Of a stretch of DNA of 64,000 bases, positions 35,565 to 46,100 are shown piece by piece. Position 1 is the first letter of the stretch; each line of letters opens with the position of its first letter. Made by a program: the position numbers and the translations under genes. The stretch is from NCBI GenBank assembly GCA_944324945.1, contig CALUYE010000004.1, positions 1-64,000 on the forward strand. Reading direction: 5' to 3'. The notes below the pieces were generated by a model, which worked only from the letters and a program-made list of their open reading frames with translations, searched no databases and had not been told where the DNA came from. This DNA is from Candidatus Gastranaerophilales bacterium. Lineage in GTDB: Bacteria; Cyanobacteriota; Vampirovibrionia; Gastranaerophilales; Gastranaerophilaceae.

Positions 35565-36350
35565 TTAATCTTTATTCTGAATTGACTTATCCAGCCATTC
35601 ATTAACTCTTGCTCCGTTATATATTTTACCGTCAGCCCGAATGCCGATTCCAAAAGGAGCTTCACCGCTATCAACCCCATCAACATCAAAACAAAAAACT
35701 TTATATATTGAATCAAAAGGAGTACTTTCACTCCAATACCCCGGATTATTAAACAATCTTTTGCCTGAAATAAATTCTTTTTCTTCTTCGGTAAATTTGT
35801 TCGCATTTTTTACGTTTTCCCTTGTTATACCGTATGTACATTCAGGTTCAAGCTGATAAAACGCAACTCCGTCAACAAAAATTATTTCGGGATCAATTTT
35901 TGAATTTAAACACATGGTATCAAGTGCGCTGGATGAACTTGAATTTCCTTCAAAGGAAGATTCTATTCTATCGCCCCAGGAGCTCATTTGTCCATCCGTA
36001 TTAATATTTAAATATCCGTCATAACTTATGGAAGAACTTTCATGGCAATTAATCGATTTAGCAGACACAACATCCGCAAAAGATTCGCAAAAATAAGTAT
36101 TATCACCATCATGCTTTCCGTCAATCATTTGTCCGTCTTTTCTTATTCCCAAGTCTCCATCCTGATAATATTCATCTGACGAAACAAGCTCTCTTATAAC
36201 CGTACCTATGGTGTTATAGGCTTTTTTAAATTTCATGACATTTTCATCGGGCGAGCTTTGAAAAGCTATGGGCAAAAGTATGGCGGTTAAGATTCCTATG
36301 ATTACCAGTACGATTAAAATTTCAGCCAGAGTAAATCCTTTTTTAAACAT
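35565..36350 (-). CDS. Type IV pilin-like / pseudopilin
   Basis: 261 residues from the ATG at 36350, which follows AAAGGTTGTT; six upstream codons are probably untranslated. The short leader MFKKG is followed by the class III prepilin site G-FTLAE and a hydrophobic helix ILIVLVIIGILTAILLPIAF. The C-terminal domain is Ser/Asp-rich with a pair of cysteines around YFCES...NCHE and another CTYG, then CFDVDG. It would be processed by prepilin peptidase and assembled into a pilus or type II secretion pseudopilus. No assembly genes are nearby, so it may be an orphan minor pilin. Confidence 0.85.
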   Translation of the reverse strand: MFKKGFTLAEILIVLVIIGILTAILLPIAFQSSPDENVMKFKKAYNTIGTVIRELVSSDEYYQDGDLGIRKDGQMIDGKHDGDNTYFCESFADVVSAKSINCHESSSISYDGYLNINTDGQMSSWGDRIESSFEGNSSSSSALDTMCLNSKIDPEIIFVDGVAFYQLEPECTYGITRENVKNANKFTEEEKEFISGKRLFNNPGYWSESTPFDSIYKVFCFDVDGVDSGEAPFGIGIRADGKIYNGARVNEWLDKSIQNKD

Positions 36351-36526
36351 AACAACCTTTCTAAACATGAATTTAAATCATTTTTTTCATATTTTATTAA
36401 TTTGAAATCGTTTTTTATATAATATATGAATTGGTCTCATTTTTTAATCAATTAAATGATTTAAATTCTATTATTTTATTTTTATTTAGAAATTAATGTA
36501 ATAAAAGAGACAATACGGGGTGTAAA

Positions 36527-36841
36527 TTGAATAAAAAAGTACTCTTAGGCAAAAGAATAAGAGAATTAAGAAAAAGAAAAGGTCTGAGCCAGGAAAAATT
36601 ATCCGAGCTTGTTAACGTTGACCCCACAACGATAAGCAACATTGAAAACGGTAAAAACTACCCTTCTTTAATAAATCTCGAAAATATATTAAATGTTCTT
36701 AACTGCAGCTTTTTGGATGTTTTTGATTTTGAACACAAAAATAATATTTCGGATTTAATTCTTGAAATTAATCAAAAAATGAAAGATAATCCGAATAAAA
36801 TCGAAGATTTTTATAAAATTATAGTTGCCTTAACAAAATAA
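36527..36841 (+). CDS. XRE-family helix-turn-helix regulator
   Basis: 104 residues. The N-terminal ~65 residues are a Cro/C1-type HTH (RIRELRKRKGLSQEKLSELV, TISNIENGKNYPS). The C-terminal part is short and helical, perhaps for dimerisation. It starts at TTG 36527, supported by GGGGTG four bases upstream. It is divergent from the pilin gene with a 176-bp gap, so the pilin is a candidate target. It abuts pdxJ convergently. Confidence 0.85.
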   Translation: MNKKVLLGKRIRELRKRKGLSQEKLSELVNVDPTTISNIENGKNYPSLINLENILNVLNCSFLDVFDFEHKNNISDLILEINQKMKDNPNKIEDFYKIIVALTK

Positions 36842-37549
36842 TTATTTAATTAATAAAAGCATTTCTTTAATTGCCTTTTGAAGCCCTGTAAACACTGCTT
36901 TTGAAATTATGCTGTGCCCGATGTTTAATTCGCAAATTCCTTTTATTTCTTTCATTAAATAAACATTTTCATAATTTAAGCCGTGTCCTGCGTTAACTTT
37001 AAGCCCTAAGCTTTGTGCAAGAGAAGAGGCTGCTTTTAATTTTTCAAGTTCTTTATTATAATCCCCTTTTTCAAAAGCAAGAGAAAATTTTCCCGTGTGC
37101 ATTTCAATATAATCCGCGTTTATATATTTTGAAGCTTTAACCTGATTTTCATCAGCATCAATAAACATGCTGACTAATATCCCTTTTTCTTTCAGGGGTT
37201 TTATAAATTCTTTTAAATATTCTTTTTGCCCTTCAACATCAAGCCCGCCTTCAGTTGTAATTTCCTGTCTGCGCTCGGGAACAATACAGACGCTATAAGG
37301 CATTAAATCGAGAGCAATTTTTTGAATTTCTTTTGTTGCCGCCATTTCAAGATTTATTTTTGCGCCCAGTTCTTTAACATCATATAAATCTTTATCTTTT
37401 ATGTGGCGTCTGTCTTCTCTTAAATGCATTGTAAGAGCTAGAATGTCTTCTAAAAGTGCAACTTTAGCCGCTTCAACAAGGCTCGGTTCCTTGCCTTGGC
37501 GTGCGTTTCTCAGTGTTGCTATATGATCTATGTTAACTCCCAATTTCAT
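36842..37549 (-). CDS. pdxJ: Pyridoxine 5'-phosphate synthase PdxJ
   Basis: 235 residues, starting MKLGVNIDHIATLRNARQG, the family N-terminus, with LTMHLREDRRHI, CIVPERRQEITTEGGLD and VNAGHGLNYENV. It condenses 1-deoxyxylulose 5-phosphate with 3-amino-2-oxopropyl phosphate to form pyridoxine 5'-phosphate, implying the DXP-dependent vitamin B6 route. It is a single gene. Confidence 0.95.
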   Translation of the reverse strand: MKLGVNIDHIATLRNARQGKEPSLVEAAKVALLEDILALTMHLREDRRHIKDKDLYDVKELGAKINLEMAATKEIQKIALDLMPYSVCIVPERRQEITTEGGLDVEGQKEYLKEFIKPLKEKGILVSMFIDADENQVKASKYINADYIEMHTGKFSLAFEKGDYNKELEKLKAASSLAQSLGLKVNAGHGLNYENVYLMKEIKGICELNIGHSIISKAVFTGLQKAIKEMLLLIK

Positions 37550-37666
37550 AATTCAAATATACATCAAAAAATAAGAAAAATAAAATGTTTACAAACGTTA
37601 CAATTTTATTTATGATGATTTTTGTATTATAATTTGAAATGTCATAGTTCTAACGGGTTAATAAAA

Positions 37667-40600
37667 TTGATTTGTCCAAAATGTAAGACTGAAGTGTCTG
37701 ATGATGACGTTTTTTGTCCGAACTGTAATTTAAAATTAATTTTCACATGTCCTAAATGTAAATCCCCTACTCATATAGGGCCTATAAGATGTGAAAATTG
37801 CGGATATCAATTAATTAAATTATGCCCGAAGTGCGATACAAAAAATTTCTCCTGGAGCGATAAATGCAGAAAATGCGGCTATGAATTTAAAAAAGATAAC
37901 AATAAAAATTCCCTAAAAGACAGGCTTGATAAAATAACAAAAAGCGCACAAAAAACAACGGCAAAAATAAAATTAGAAAATGATGATGAAGAAAAAAGCA
38001 AAAAGCAAATAACTTTTGAATCTTCAAAAACAACAAAAAATGAAAAAGATAAAGAAAAAAACGAACAAACGGATTTAATTAAACCTTTTATAATATATAT
38101 TGATTTTATTAACCTTGATAAGACATTTGAAAAATATGACAAAGACGAATTTAAACAAAAAGTAATTCAAAACATTAAAACTAACGTTAAAATAGCTTTT
38201 GATGCGGATTGTAACTTTGTAAGTTCAAGATGCGTTATGTTTAAATTTAACTACTTGAAATCGATGAATATTTTAGAAATTATTCATCAATTCGATGTTG
38301 AATTTGCAAAATTTAATGAAATTTTAGAAAAAACTCTTGATAGAGGCTTAACTTATAAGTTTGCAATTACAACAATAGATGAAGTAAGAAAATCCAAAGA
38401 AGTAAACCAATTGAAATTCGGCTCCGATAAAGACATTATTGTTTCAAGCGGCGCGTATTCAAGACTTAACAACGATTTATCATTAATTAAGATAGCATCC
38501 GATTCATACAAAATGGTATTTTTGGATCAAAAACCCGTTTTTGAACAAAGTGAAGAACAAAAGTACGATAAATGTCTTGAAACAATTATCGATAACATTT
38601 CAAACATAAGTTCACAAACAAGAATAATTGCCCTGAATGCCCCGAGAGGTACAGGCAAAACTCATCTTTTAAACGATTTGAGTTTTAATCTTTTAAAAGC
38701 GGATTTTAAAAATCTTCTTGTTTTCCATGCGCAATGCAGCGCCCTGACACAGGTAAGCCCTTACGGTTTAATTCAGAGTTTCTTTATTTCGTTTTTTGAA
38801 TGCCCTTGTGTTTTGCAAGGTGAATTTAATATAAAAACATTTGAAAAAAAAGTTTTGGATAAATTAAAACTTGAAAAAATTGATGAAGAAAAGCTTGAAA
38901 CAATAGCAAACATTATCTATCCCCTAAAAAAAGACGACTATGAAAACATTTTAATAAATAAAGAAATTACATTCAGCCATTTAAGAGATGTTTTTGATTA
39001 TTTAAAAAGAAAGAAAAACATTGTCTTTATAATAGATGATTTTGATTTAATCGATGAATCGTCTTACGGATTTTTGAAATTCCTTGTTGAAGAAGGATTT
39101 TTTGATAATGACGCGAAGATGGTTTTAAGTTATAAAAACCAGCACAGCGTTTCAATGTATTTTCAAACAAACAAATTAACAAACCAAAATTGCTTAAATA
39201 TCTCTCTAAGAACTCTGAATACTTCAGAAAGCAAGACATTTATCAAAAAAATCTTAGGAGATGAAGCGCAAATTCCTAATGAAATATTGTCTCAAATTGC
39301 CTATAACTCTCAAGGCAATATTGCCTATATTGAACAAATGATGCAGTATTTGTTCGAGCGTAAATTGTTATATGTTCAGGATAAAATCGTAAAATTTAAA
39401 AAAGAATTTATTGACGCTGAAATTCCTCAAACTTTAGAAAAATGTTTTAATTTAAGATTGGATTTCTTAAAAGAAAACAATATAAACGATTACATTTTTT
39501 TAAACGTTGCATCTTTATTGGGCGATAAATTGGATTATCGTGTTTTGGGTCAGGTTTTTGAATTAAGCGAAAATGATTTTTATGATTGCGTTATGCGCCT
39601 TGAAAAGAAAGGTTTCCTGAAAAGAAAATCGGATGATATTTATGGTTTTCGCAATTCTCTAATCTGGTCATATTGCTATATTCGCTCAAAAGAAGAAGAA
39701 TGCACAAAAAAATATGTCCAAAAACTTTTAGTTGAATTGAATAACAAAATAACCACAACGCCTTTAATCTGCCCAATACTGGCTCAAATTATCGGCAATA
39801 AAGAACTTGCATTCAGTCTTTGGACAAACAGTTTAAGATATTCAAATTATATAGGCGATGTTAATTTATACGCAATGGCTCAAAAACAAAGTTTAATATT
39901 ACTTGAGAGCGTAAAGGTTGATAAGCTTGAATATACAAAAAACAATATCTGTGAAAGACTCGGTAAATTAATTTATCTTAAAAACCCGCAAGAAGCAAAA
40001 GATTATTTAACAAACGTGATTGTTTCTCTTCAAAAAGATGATGAAAACATGGATGAAGATGAAATCAAATACAGAATTAATAAAATAATCGATATATCGG
40101 GCTATTTAATAAGAAGCACATATTTAACGCAGGATTATACGGGATGTATTGAAATTGTCGACAACGTTTTAAAATATTTTAATTTAAAAGATGCGCAGGA
40201 TAAAAAATATGTCCATGAGCTAAAAGTTACCATGATTAAAACAAGAAAGCTTGAAGCTTTACTTCAGCTGGGTTCTTGGGAAGAACTTGCAAGTCTTGTT
40301 AACAGTGAAATAAACCCTGTATTACAAAAAAATCTTAATATTTTTTCAAAACACAAATGGATTAGCCAGAATGAAATTTATTATGCCTGGATAGAAGCAA
40401 ATATAATTTTAGCTCAAAGCTACAGCCAACAAGGCTCTCCACTGGCACTGGAATTAATATCCGAAATTGATAAAGTATTATCAAAAGAAAAAGGCTCCCG
40501 TGCGGAATATCTAAAAATTCGCCTTGCTTATGCAAATGCAATGGCAAACACATCAAAAGGAAAATTGGATGAATCGGATATAATATTACAAGAAATCGTA

Positions 40601-41347
40601 ACCGATTATTCTTATGTAATTGATACTCCTTCAATGGTTTGCGAGTGGAACATAATAAGTTTGATTAATAAAATTTTAAGATACGATTTTGAAACAATTA
40701 AAAATGAACTCTTTGAGGCAACGGCTTATGCTAATAATTCGGGGGATGAAGTAGCTAAAAATCTTTTAAAAACCCTGCTTGCTTATGTTCTTTTGGAAGA
40801 AAAGTCTTATCTTAAAGCAATAGAAATAGCAACAGCTCAAATGCAGTATTTTTCAAGTAAGAAAATCGCCTTCGGAGCTTTATTATCCTGGTATATAAGC
40901 GCTGCAGCCACAGCGTATAACAAGGCGGATTTATATTGCATTGAAATTTGCGAAAAAGCGGTTAAAATCTGCGAAAATGCGCAAAATAACAACAGTTACT
41001 TTAAAATTTTATTTCAGGAACTTTTATCAAAAGCTTATTTAAAATTAAATGATAAAGAAAATGCTAAAATGTATTGCGATTTAGCTTTGAATTGTGCAAA
41101 CGAAAACGAACTTTTATATCTTCAAGTAAGGCTAAATTGGCTTAAGACAACAATTGCAAGAGAAAATTTATCAATCCAGCCTGATAATAAAAAATTTGAA
41201 TATGCTCAAAATATAATTAAAATGTATAATAAAACTATAGAGTCCGCACAAAGATTAAATTTAGGTAATATAATAAAGAAAATAGAAAAAGAACTAACGT
41301 CATTTCGGGCGCATTGCCAATTGAACAGAATAATAGAGGATAAATAA
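37667..41347 (+). CDS. Giant multidomain protein: zinc ribbons, cyclase-like domain, AAA/STAND ATPase, TPR
   Basis: 1226 residues from TTG 37667; an in-frame TTG at 37622 is less likely because a TATAAT at 37627-37632 overlaps it. Order: three double-CxxC zinc ribbons (CPKC/CPNC, CPKC/CENC, CPKC/CRKC) within the first ~75 residues; a Lys-rich linker; a domain of about 150 residues whose layout recalls class III nucleotidyl cyclases but lacks the second metal-site GD motif; an ATPase with NAPRGTGKTHLL and IVFIIDDFDLID; a winged-helix region; then ~550 residues of TPR-like helices. It is probably a signalling scaffold or regulator. Signal and output unknown. Confidence 0.7.
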   Translation: MICPKCKTEVSDDDVFCPNCNLKLIFTCPKCKSPTHIGPIRCENCGYQLIKLCPKCDTKNFSWSDKCRKCGYEFKKDNNKNSLKDRLDKITKSAQKTTAKIKLENDDEEKSKKQITFESSKTTKNEKDKEKNEQTDLIKPFIIYIDFINLDKTFEKYDKDEFKQKVIQNIKTNVKIAFDADCNFVSSRCVMFKFNYLKSMNILEIIHQFDVEFAKFNEILEKTLDRGLTYKFAITTIDEVRKSKEVNQLKFGSDKDIIVSSGAYSRLNNDLSLIKIASDSYKMVFLDQKPVFEQSEEQKYDKCLETIIDNISNISSQTRIIALNAPRGTGKTHLLNDLSFNLLKADFKNLLVFHAQCSALTQVSPYGLIQSFFISFFECPCVLQGEFNIKTFEKKVLDKLKLEKIDEEKLETIANIIYPLKKDDYENILINKEITFSHLRDVFDYLKRKKNIVFIIDDFDLIDESSYGFLKFLVEEGFFDNDAKMVLSYKNQHSVSMYFQTNKLTNQNCLNISLRTLNTSESKTFIKKILGDEAQIPNEILSQIAYNSQGNIAYIEQMMQYLFERKLLYVQDKIVKFKKEFIDAEIPQTLEKCFNLRLDFLKENNINDYIFLNVASLLGDKLDYRVLGQVFELSENDFYDCVMRLEKKGFLKRKSDDIYGFRNSLIWSYCYIRSKEEECTKKYVQKLLVELNNKITTTPLICPILAQIIGNKELAFSLWTNSLRYSNYIGDVNLYAMAQKQSLILLESVKVDKLEYTKNNICERLGKLIYLKNPQEAKDYLTNVIVSLQKDDENMDEDEIKYRINKIIDISGYLIRSTYLTQDYTGCIEIVDNVLKYFNLKDAQDKKYVHELKVTMIKTRKLEALLQLGSWEELASLVNSEINPVLQKNLNIFSKHKWISQNEIYYAWIEANIILAQSYSQQGSPLALELISEIDKVLSKEKGSRAEYLKIRLAYANAMANTSKGKLDESDIILQEIVTDYSYVIDTPSMVCEWNIISLINKILRYDFETIKNELFEATAYANNSGDEVAKNLLKTLLAYVLLEEKSYLKAIEIATAQMQYFSSKKIAFGALLSWYISAAATAYNKADLYCIEICEKAVKICENAQNNNSYFKILFQELLSKAYLKLNDKENAKMYCDLALNCANENELLYLQVRLNWLKTTIARENLSIQPDNKKFEYAQNIIKMYNKTIESAQRLNLGNIIKKIEKELTSFRAHCQLNRIIEDK

Positions 41348-41358
41348 GGTTATTTATT

Positions 41359-42186
41359 ATGATGGTTAAAACTCCGCAACATCTATACTGTGATACACCG
41401 CCTACTATTTTAAGAAACAGGGAAGAAAAATTCAGAACGGCAAAAGATAACCCTTTTTGGTATTTTGTTGCCGATATAGTTTTTCCTGCCATGATTGAAA
41501 AAAGATTCCATGCCTTAATGTATAAAGGGTTTGAAAATTTTGAAAAAAGAGATAAATCAAAAGCAACGGTTTTTTACACAAACCACAATAACTGGTGGGA
41601 CGGTATTTTGGGGTACAACATTGTAAGAAGATTAACAAAAGGAAGATTCAGATTAATGATTGAAGAAATGAATCGTTTTCCTTTGTTTCAATATATCGGT
41701 TGTTTTCCCGTGAACAAAAGAAGCGCGCAGGAAGCGGTTAAAACTCTTAAATACGCGGCAGGCATGCTTAATAATAAAGATATAAATTTCTGGTTTTTCC
41801 CTCAAGGGATTATAAGACCGCCTCACTATAGACCCGAAGTTTTCCAATCAGGGCTTGCTTATCTGGTACAAACCGCAGTTAAAAATGCGGGCGGAATAAA
41901 TTTATGTCCTGTTTCTGTTAATTATACGTTTTTAAGACAGGATAAGCCTGAAATTGTTTTAGAATTCGGTGAAGTTAAAATATACCATGAATTCAAGGAA
42001 GACAGAAAAGAATTCTGCCACAAACTTGAGCGTGAATTTGAACAGTTGTGCGATAATCAGCAGGCACAAATTTCAAAAGGCAATTTTGAAGGATATCAAT
42101 ATCTTTTCAAAGAGCGTTTGAGCTGGTGGCGTGAAATTGAGCGAAGGCTTAAAAATATAGGAATGAAAGACAGTAATAAACAGTAA
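41359..42186 (+). CDS. PlsC-type 1-acyl-glycerol-3-phosphate acyltransferase family protein
   Basis: 275 residues. The acyltransferase motif H-x4-D appears as NHNNWWDG (motif I), with a second motif FPQGIIRPP in place of the usual FPEGTRS and the substrate-binding CFPVNKRS. These assign it to the lysophospholipid acyltransferase superfamily; substrate unknown. No strong transmembrane helix, but hydrophobic stretches could bind the membrane surface. It lies 11 bp after the giant protein gene and overlaps the ROK kinase gene by 1 bp (TAATG). Confidence 0.8.
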   Translation: MMVKTPQHLYCDTPPTILRNREEKFRTAKDNPFWYFVADIVFPAMIEKRFHALMYKGFENFEKRDKSKATVFYTNHNNWWDGILGYNIVRRLTKGRFRLMIEEMNRFPLFQYIGCFPVNKRSAQEAVKTLKYAAGMLNNKDINFWFFPQGIIRPPHYRPEVFQSGLAYLVQTAVKNAGGINLCPVSVNYTFLRQDKPEIVLEFGEVKIYHEFKEDRKEFCHKLEREFEQLCDNQQAQISKGNFEGYQYLFKERLSWWREIERRLKNIGMKDSNKQ

Positions 42187-43148
42187 TGAAAAAATATGAT
42201 ATAGGAATTGATTTAGGAGGAACAAAAGTACTTTGTGCGATTGTTGAAAAAGAAAGTCATAAAGTACTTTTTGAGGTTAAAAAAAAGACAAAAAAAGAAA
42301 AGGGCAACAAAAAAATAATCCAAAAATTATTTGAAGCGCTTGATGAACTGTTTGATATTTCAAACATTAAAAAAGAGGATATTGAAAGTATCTCAATAGC
42401 TGCAGCAGGTCAAATCAACAGAAAAGAAGGGATTTTATTAAACGGCTGCAATTCAGGTGTTAAGGATTTAAATTTAAAAGAAATTTTTGAAGAAAAATAC
42501 AATATTAAAACAAATTTATTTAACGATGTTGAAGCAGCTTCAATTGCAGAATTGATGCTTGGCGCTGGGGTTGATAATAAAAATATTCTATGCATTTTTA
42601 TAGGTACCGGAATCGGCTCTTCTATTGTAATAGACAGAAAAATATACCATGGCTCAACAGGCTGCGCGGGCGAAATCGGACACACCATAATTGATAAAAA
42701 CGGAAGGGCATGCGCATGCGGGGGTTTTGGGTGTTTGGAAGCTTACGCATCAAGAAGCGCTATTGAAGCGCGTATTCAGGGTTTAGTCAAAAAAGGCAAA
42801 AAAACAATAATTACCGAACTTAACGATAAGCAAAACATCTCGACAAAGCATATAAAAACTGCACTGGATGCGCATGATGAAGTTACAATGATGTGTGTCG
42901 GTGAAGCAATTGAGTATTTAAGCTGCGCTATTGCAAGTGCTTTAAATTTTTTAAACCCTGATCTTGTAATATTGGGGGGCGGTTTAATTCAAGGAATTGA
43001 TGAATTTTATTTAAAAACCGTGAAATTGACAAAAACAAAGGCTCTGCCTTTGGCTGTTGAACATGTTGAATTTAAAAAAGCTCTTTTGGGAGATTATAGC
43101 GGCGTTGTGGGTGCTGTTTTAGCGAAAGATTATTATAATGTCAAATAA
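42186..43148 (+). CDS. ROK family sugar kinase (glucokinase-like)
   Basis: 320 residues. The N-terminal phosphate loop is IGIDLGGTKVLCAIV, then the ROK zinc motif GHTIIDKNGRACACGG with FGCLEAYAS, and LVILGGGL near the C-terminus. Glucokinases and N-acetylhexosamine kinases share this fold; the sequence alone does not separate them. It overlaps mfd by 11 bp, and both are probably translated from one message. Confidence 0.88.
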   Translation: MKKYDIGIDLGGTKVLCAIVEKESHKVLFEVKKKTKKEKGNKKIIQKLFEALDELFDISNIKKEDIESISIAAAGQINRKEGILLNGCNSGVKDLNLKEIFEEKYNIKTNLFNDVEAASIAELMLGAGVDNKNILCIFIGTGIGSSIVIDRKIYHGSTGCAGEIGHTIIDKNGRACACGGFGCLEAYASRSAIEARIQGLVKKGKKTIITELNDKQNISTKHIKTALDAHDEVTMMCVGEAIEYLSCAIASALNFLNPDLVILGGGLIQGIDEFYLKTVKLTKTKALPLAVEHVEFKKALLGDYSGVVGAVLAKDYYNVK

Positions 43149-46100
43149 TGATATTTTTTCAAACATAAGTTTTGATTTTTTGAGCGGTTTTATTAACTCC
43201 CCCGTTAAAAATAACCTTGTTTTAAGCGGGCTTATGGCTCCTTTTGATTTATTTTTAATTGATAAAATAATAAAATTAAATAAAAAAGTTATATATATAA
43301 CACCTGACGAACAATCAAGCTTAAAAGCACAGAAAAATCTTGAAACACTGCTTAAGCTTGAATCAAAAGTTTTTCCTTTTCAGGAAATAAATTTATACAG
43401 CGATCTTGATAAAAATCGTTATATCTATCAGGAGCAGATAAATATTTTATTATCAAAGCCGGATATTATTTTTGTGCCTGTTAAATCTTTGTTTGAAAAA
43501 TTCAGCGACATTTCTTTTTATAAAGAAAATGTAATCACTTTAAAAAAAGGAGAAAACATAGATTATTCTTTAATAGCTGAAAAATTAACCAATTTTGGTT
43601 ATAAAAGAACAACATCTGTTTCAGACATTGGCGAATTTGCTTTAAGGGGAGATATTTTAGACATTTTTACGCTTGATGAAAATCCTGTAAGAATTGAATT
43701 TTTTGCGGATGAAATTGAAGATATAAGATATTTTAACCCGATAAGTCAAAAAAGTTTTGAACATATTGAAGAAATTAATATAAGACCTTTGTATAAGTTT
43801 ATTTTAAATGATGAAAATAAAAACAATTTTAAAAAGAAAATAAACGAACAACTAAAAAATATCAAAGACGAATTTAAAATAAAAATCAAAGACGAATTAA
43901 TTGAATCCGTTGATGAAATCGGATATTTCGAAGGAATTGAATATTATATTAATTATTTTGAAAATAATATGAAATCTTTTCTTGATTTTTTTGATGATTA
44001 TGTAATTCTTCTTAAGGAATCAAGCCAGATTTATTCAAAATATAAAAATCTTGATGAATCCTATATTCAAAATTATCTTGACGGAATAAATTCCAATTTT
44101 AAACTGGAACTTGAAGAATTAAACCATACAAAATATGAGGAATTTATAAGTAAATTAAAAACTTTTAAAACAATTTCAATCGATAATTTTTTATCGGATG
44201 ATTGCGATAAAATTCTTGAATTTAACACAGGGCTTCCTCCTGTTTTTTCATCCAACATTGAAAATATTTCAAAATATATTAAAAAGTCTCTTTCGCAGCA
44301 TTTTAAAATATATATCTGCACAAATTACCCTTCAAGATTAAAAGAAATTTTTAACGAGCTTGAAATTTTCGCGCAGGATATTTTTTATTTAGGCGATATT
44401 TCAACAGGAGGCGCCATTGCGCAGGATGATAAAATATCAAAAGATAAGATAATTTTTTTGACGGATAAAGAGCTTTTTAACAAGCAGCAGCGCGATATTA
44501 CAACTAAAAAATATTATTCAAACAAACAAACGGGCGAATTTATCGAATCAACAAACGATATAAAACAGGGCGAATATGTCGTACATGCAATCCATGGGAT
44601 AGGAATTTATAACGGAATTACAAAGCAGGTAATTGACGGAAATCAAAAAGATTATCTTGAAATTCAGTTTCAAGGATCAGATAAGCTTTTTATGCCTGCA
44701 GAACAAATAAACCTTCTGTATCGTTACAGGGGTACAAACTCAATAAAACCGAAGCTTTCAAAGATGGGCGGAAGCGCCTGGGAAAATACAAAAGCAAAAG
44801 CCAAAAAAGAACTTGAAACAATAGCTTACGATTTATTGGATTTATATGCAAAAAGAAAAATGGCTCAAGGAATTTCATTTGATGAAGATACAACCTGGCA
44901 GTATGAAATGGAAGATAATTTTGAATACACGGAAACCCCTGATCAAATGAAAGCAATAGTTGATACCAAAAAAGATATGGAATCCGATAAACCCATGGAT
45001 AGGTTGTTGTGTGCCGATGTCGGTTTCGGCAAAACCGAAGTTGCAATAAGAGCAATGTTTAAAGCGGTTATGAGCGGCTATCAGGCAGCATTAATCGCGC
45101 CCACGACTATTCTTACCATGCAGCATTATGAAATAATTAAAGAACGTTTTGAGCCTTACGGGGTTAATGTCGGGTTATTGAATCGTTTTTGTTCCAAAAA
45201 AGAACAAAAAGAAACAGTCGAAAAAATAAACAACGGTGAATTAAATGTTGTAATAGCAACACACAGGCTTTTATCCGATGACATTGAATTTAAAAATTTA
45301 GGACTTCTTGTAATTGATGAAGAACACAAGTTTGGCGTAAGACATAAGGAAAAATTAAAGAAATTCAGAGAAAATATTGATGTTTTATCTTTAAGTGCCA
45401 CTCCGATACCGAGAACTTTAAATATGGCATTGTCAGGACTCAAGGATTTATCCGTTATAAATACTCCTCCCAAAAACAGGCTTCCTGTTAAAACTTATGT
45501 CGGAGAATACAGTGAAACCTATGTTAAAAACGCAATAAATCAGGAAATTCAAAGAGAAGGACAGGTTTATTACCTTTACAATCGGGTTGAGACAATTGAT
45601 TTATTTAAAGAAAAATTACAAAAAATTGTCCCTAATGCAAGAATAGCCGTTGCGCACGGGCAAATGAGCGAAAAAATCCTTGAAGATGTTATATATAAAT
45701 TTGCAAATAAAGAATATGATGTTTTATTGTGTACAACAATAATTGAATCAGGTATTGATATTCCAAACGCAAATACCATGATTATCCACAATGCTCCGTC
45801 TTTCGGGCTTGCGCAGTTGTATCAGTTAAGAGGCAGAGTAGGAAGGTCTGACAGGCAGGCGTATTGTTTTTGTTTTTATAAAAAATCAACCGAACTTAAC
45901 GAACAGGCAAGAAAAAGGCTTGAATCCATTAAAGAATTTACAAACCTTGGAAGCGGGTATCAAATTGCACTGAGAGACGTTGAAATAAGAGGTGTCGGAA
46001 GCATTTTAGGCACCCATCAGCACGGTCAGATGGTAAATGTAGGGTTTGATACTTATTGTAATTTATTGGCGGAATGCATTGAAGATATTAAACAAAAAGA

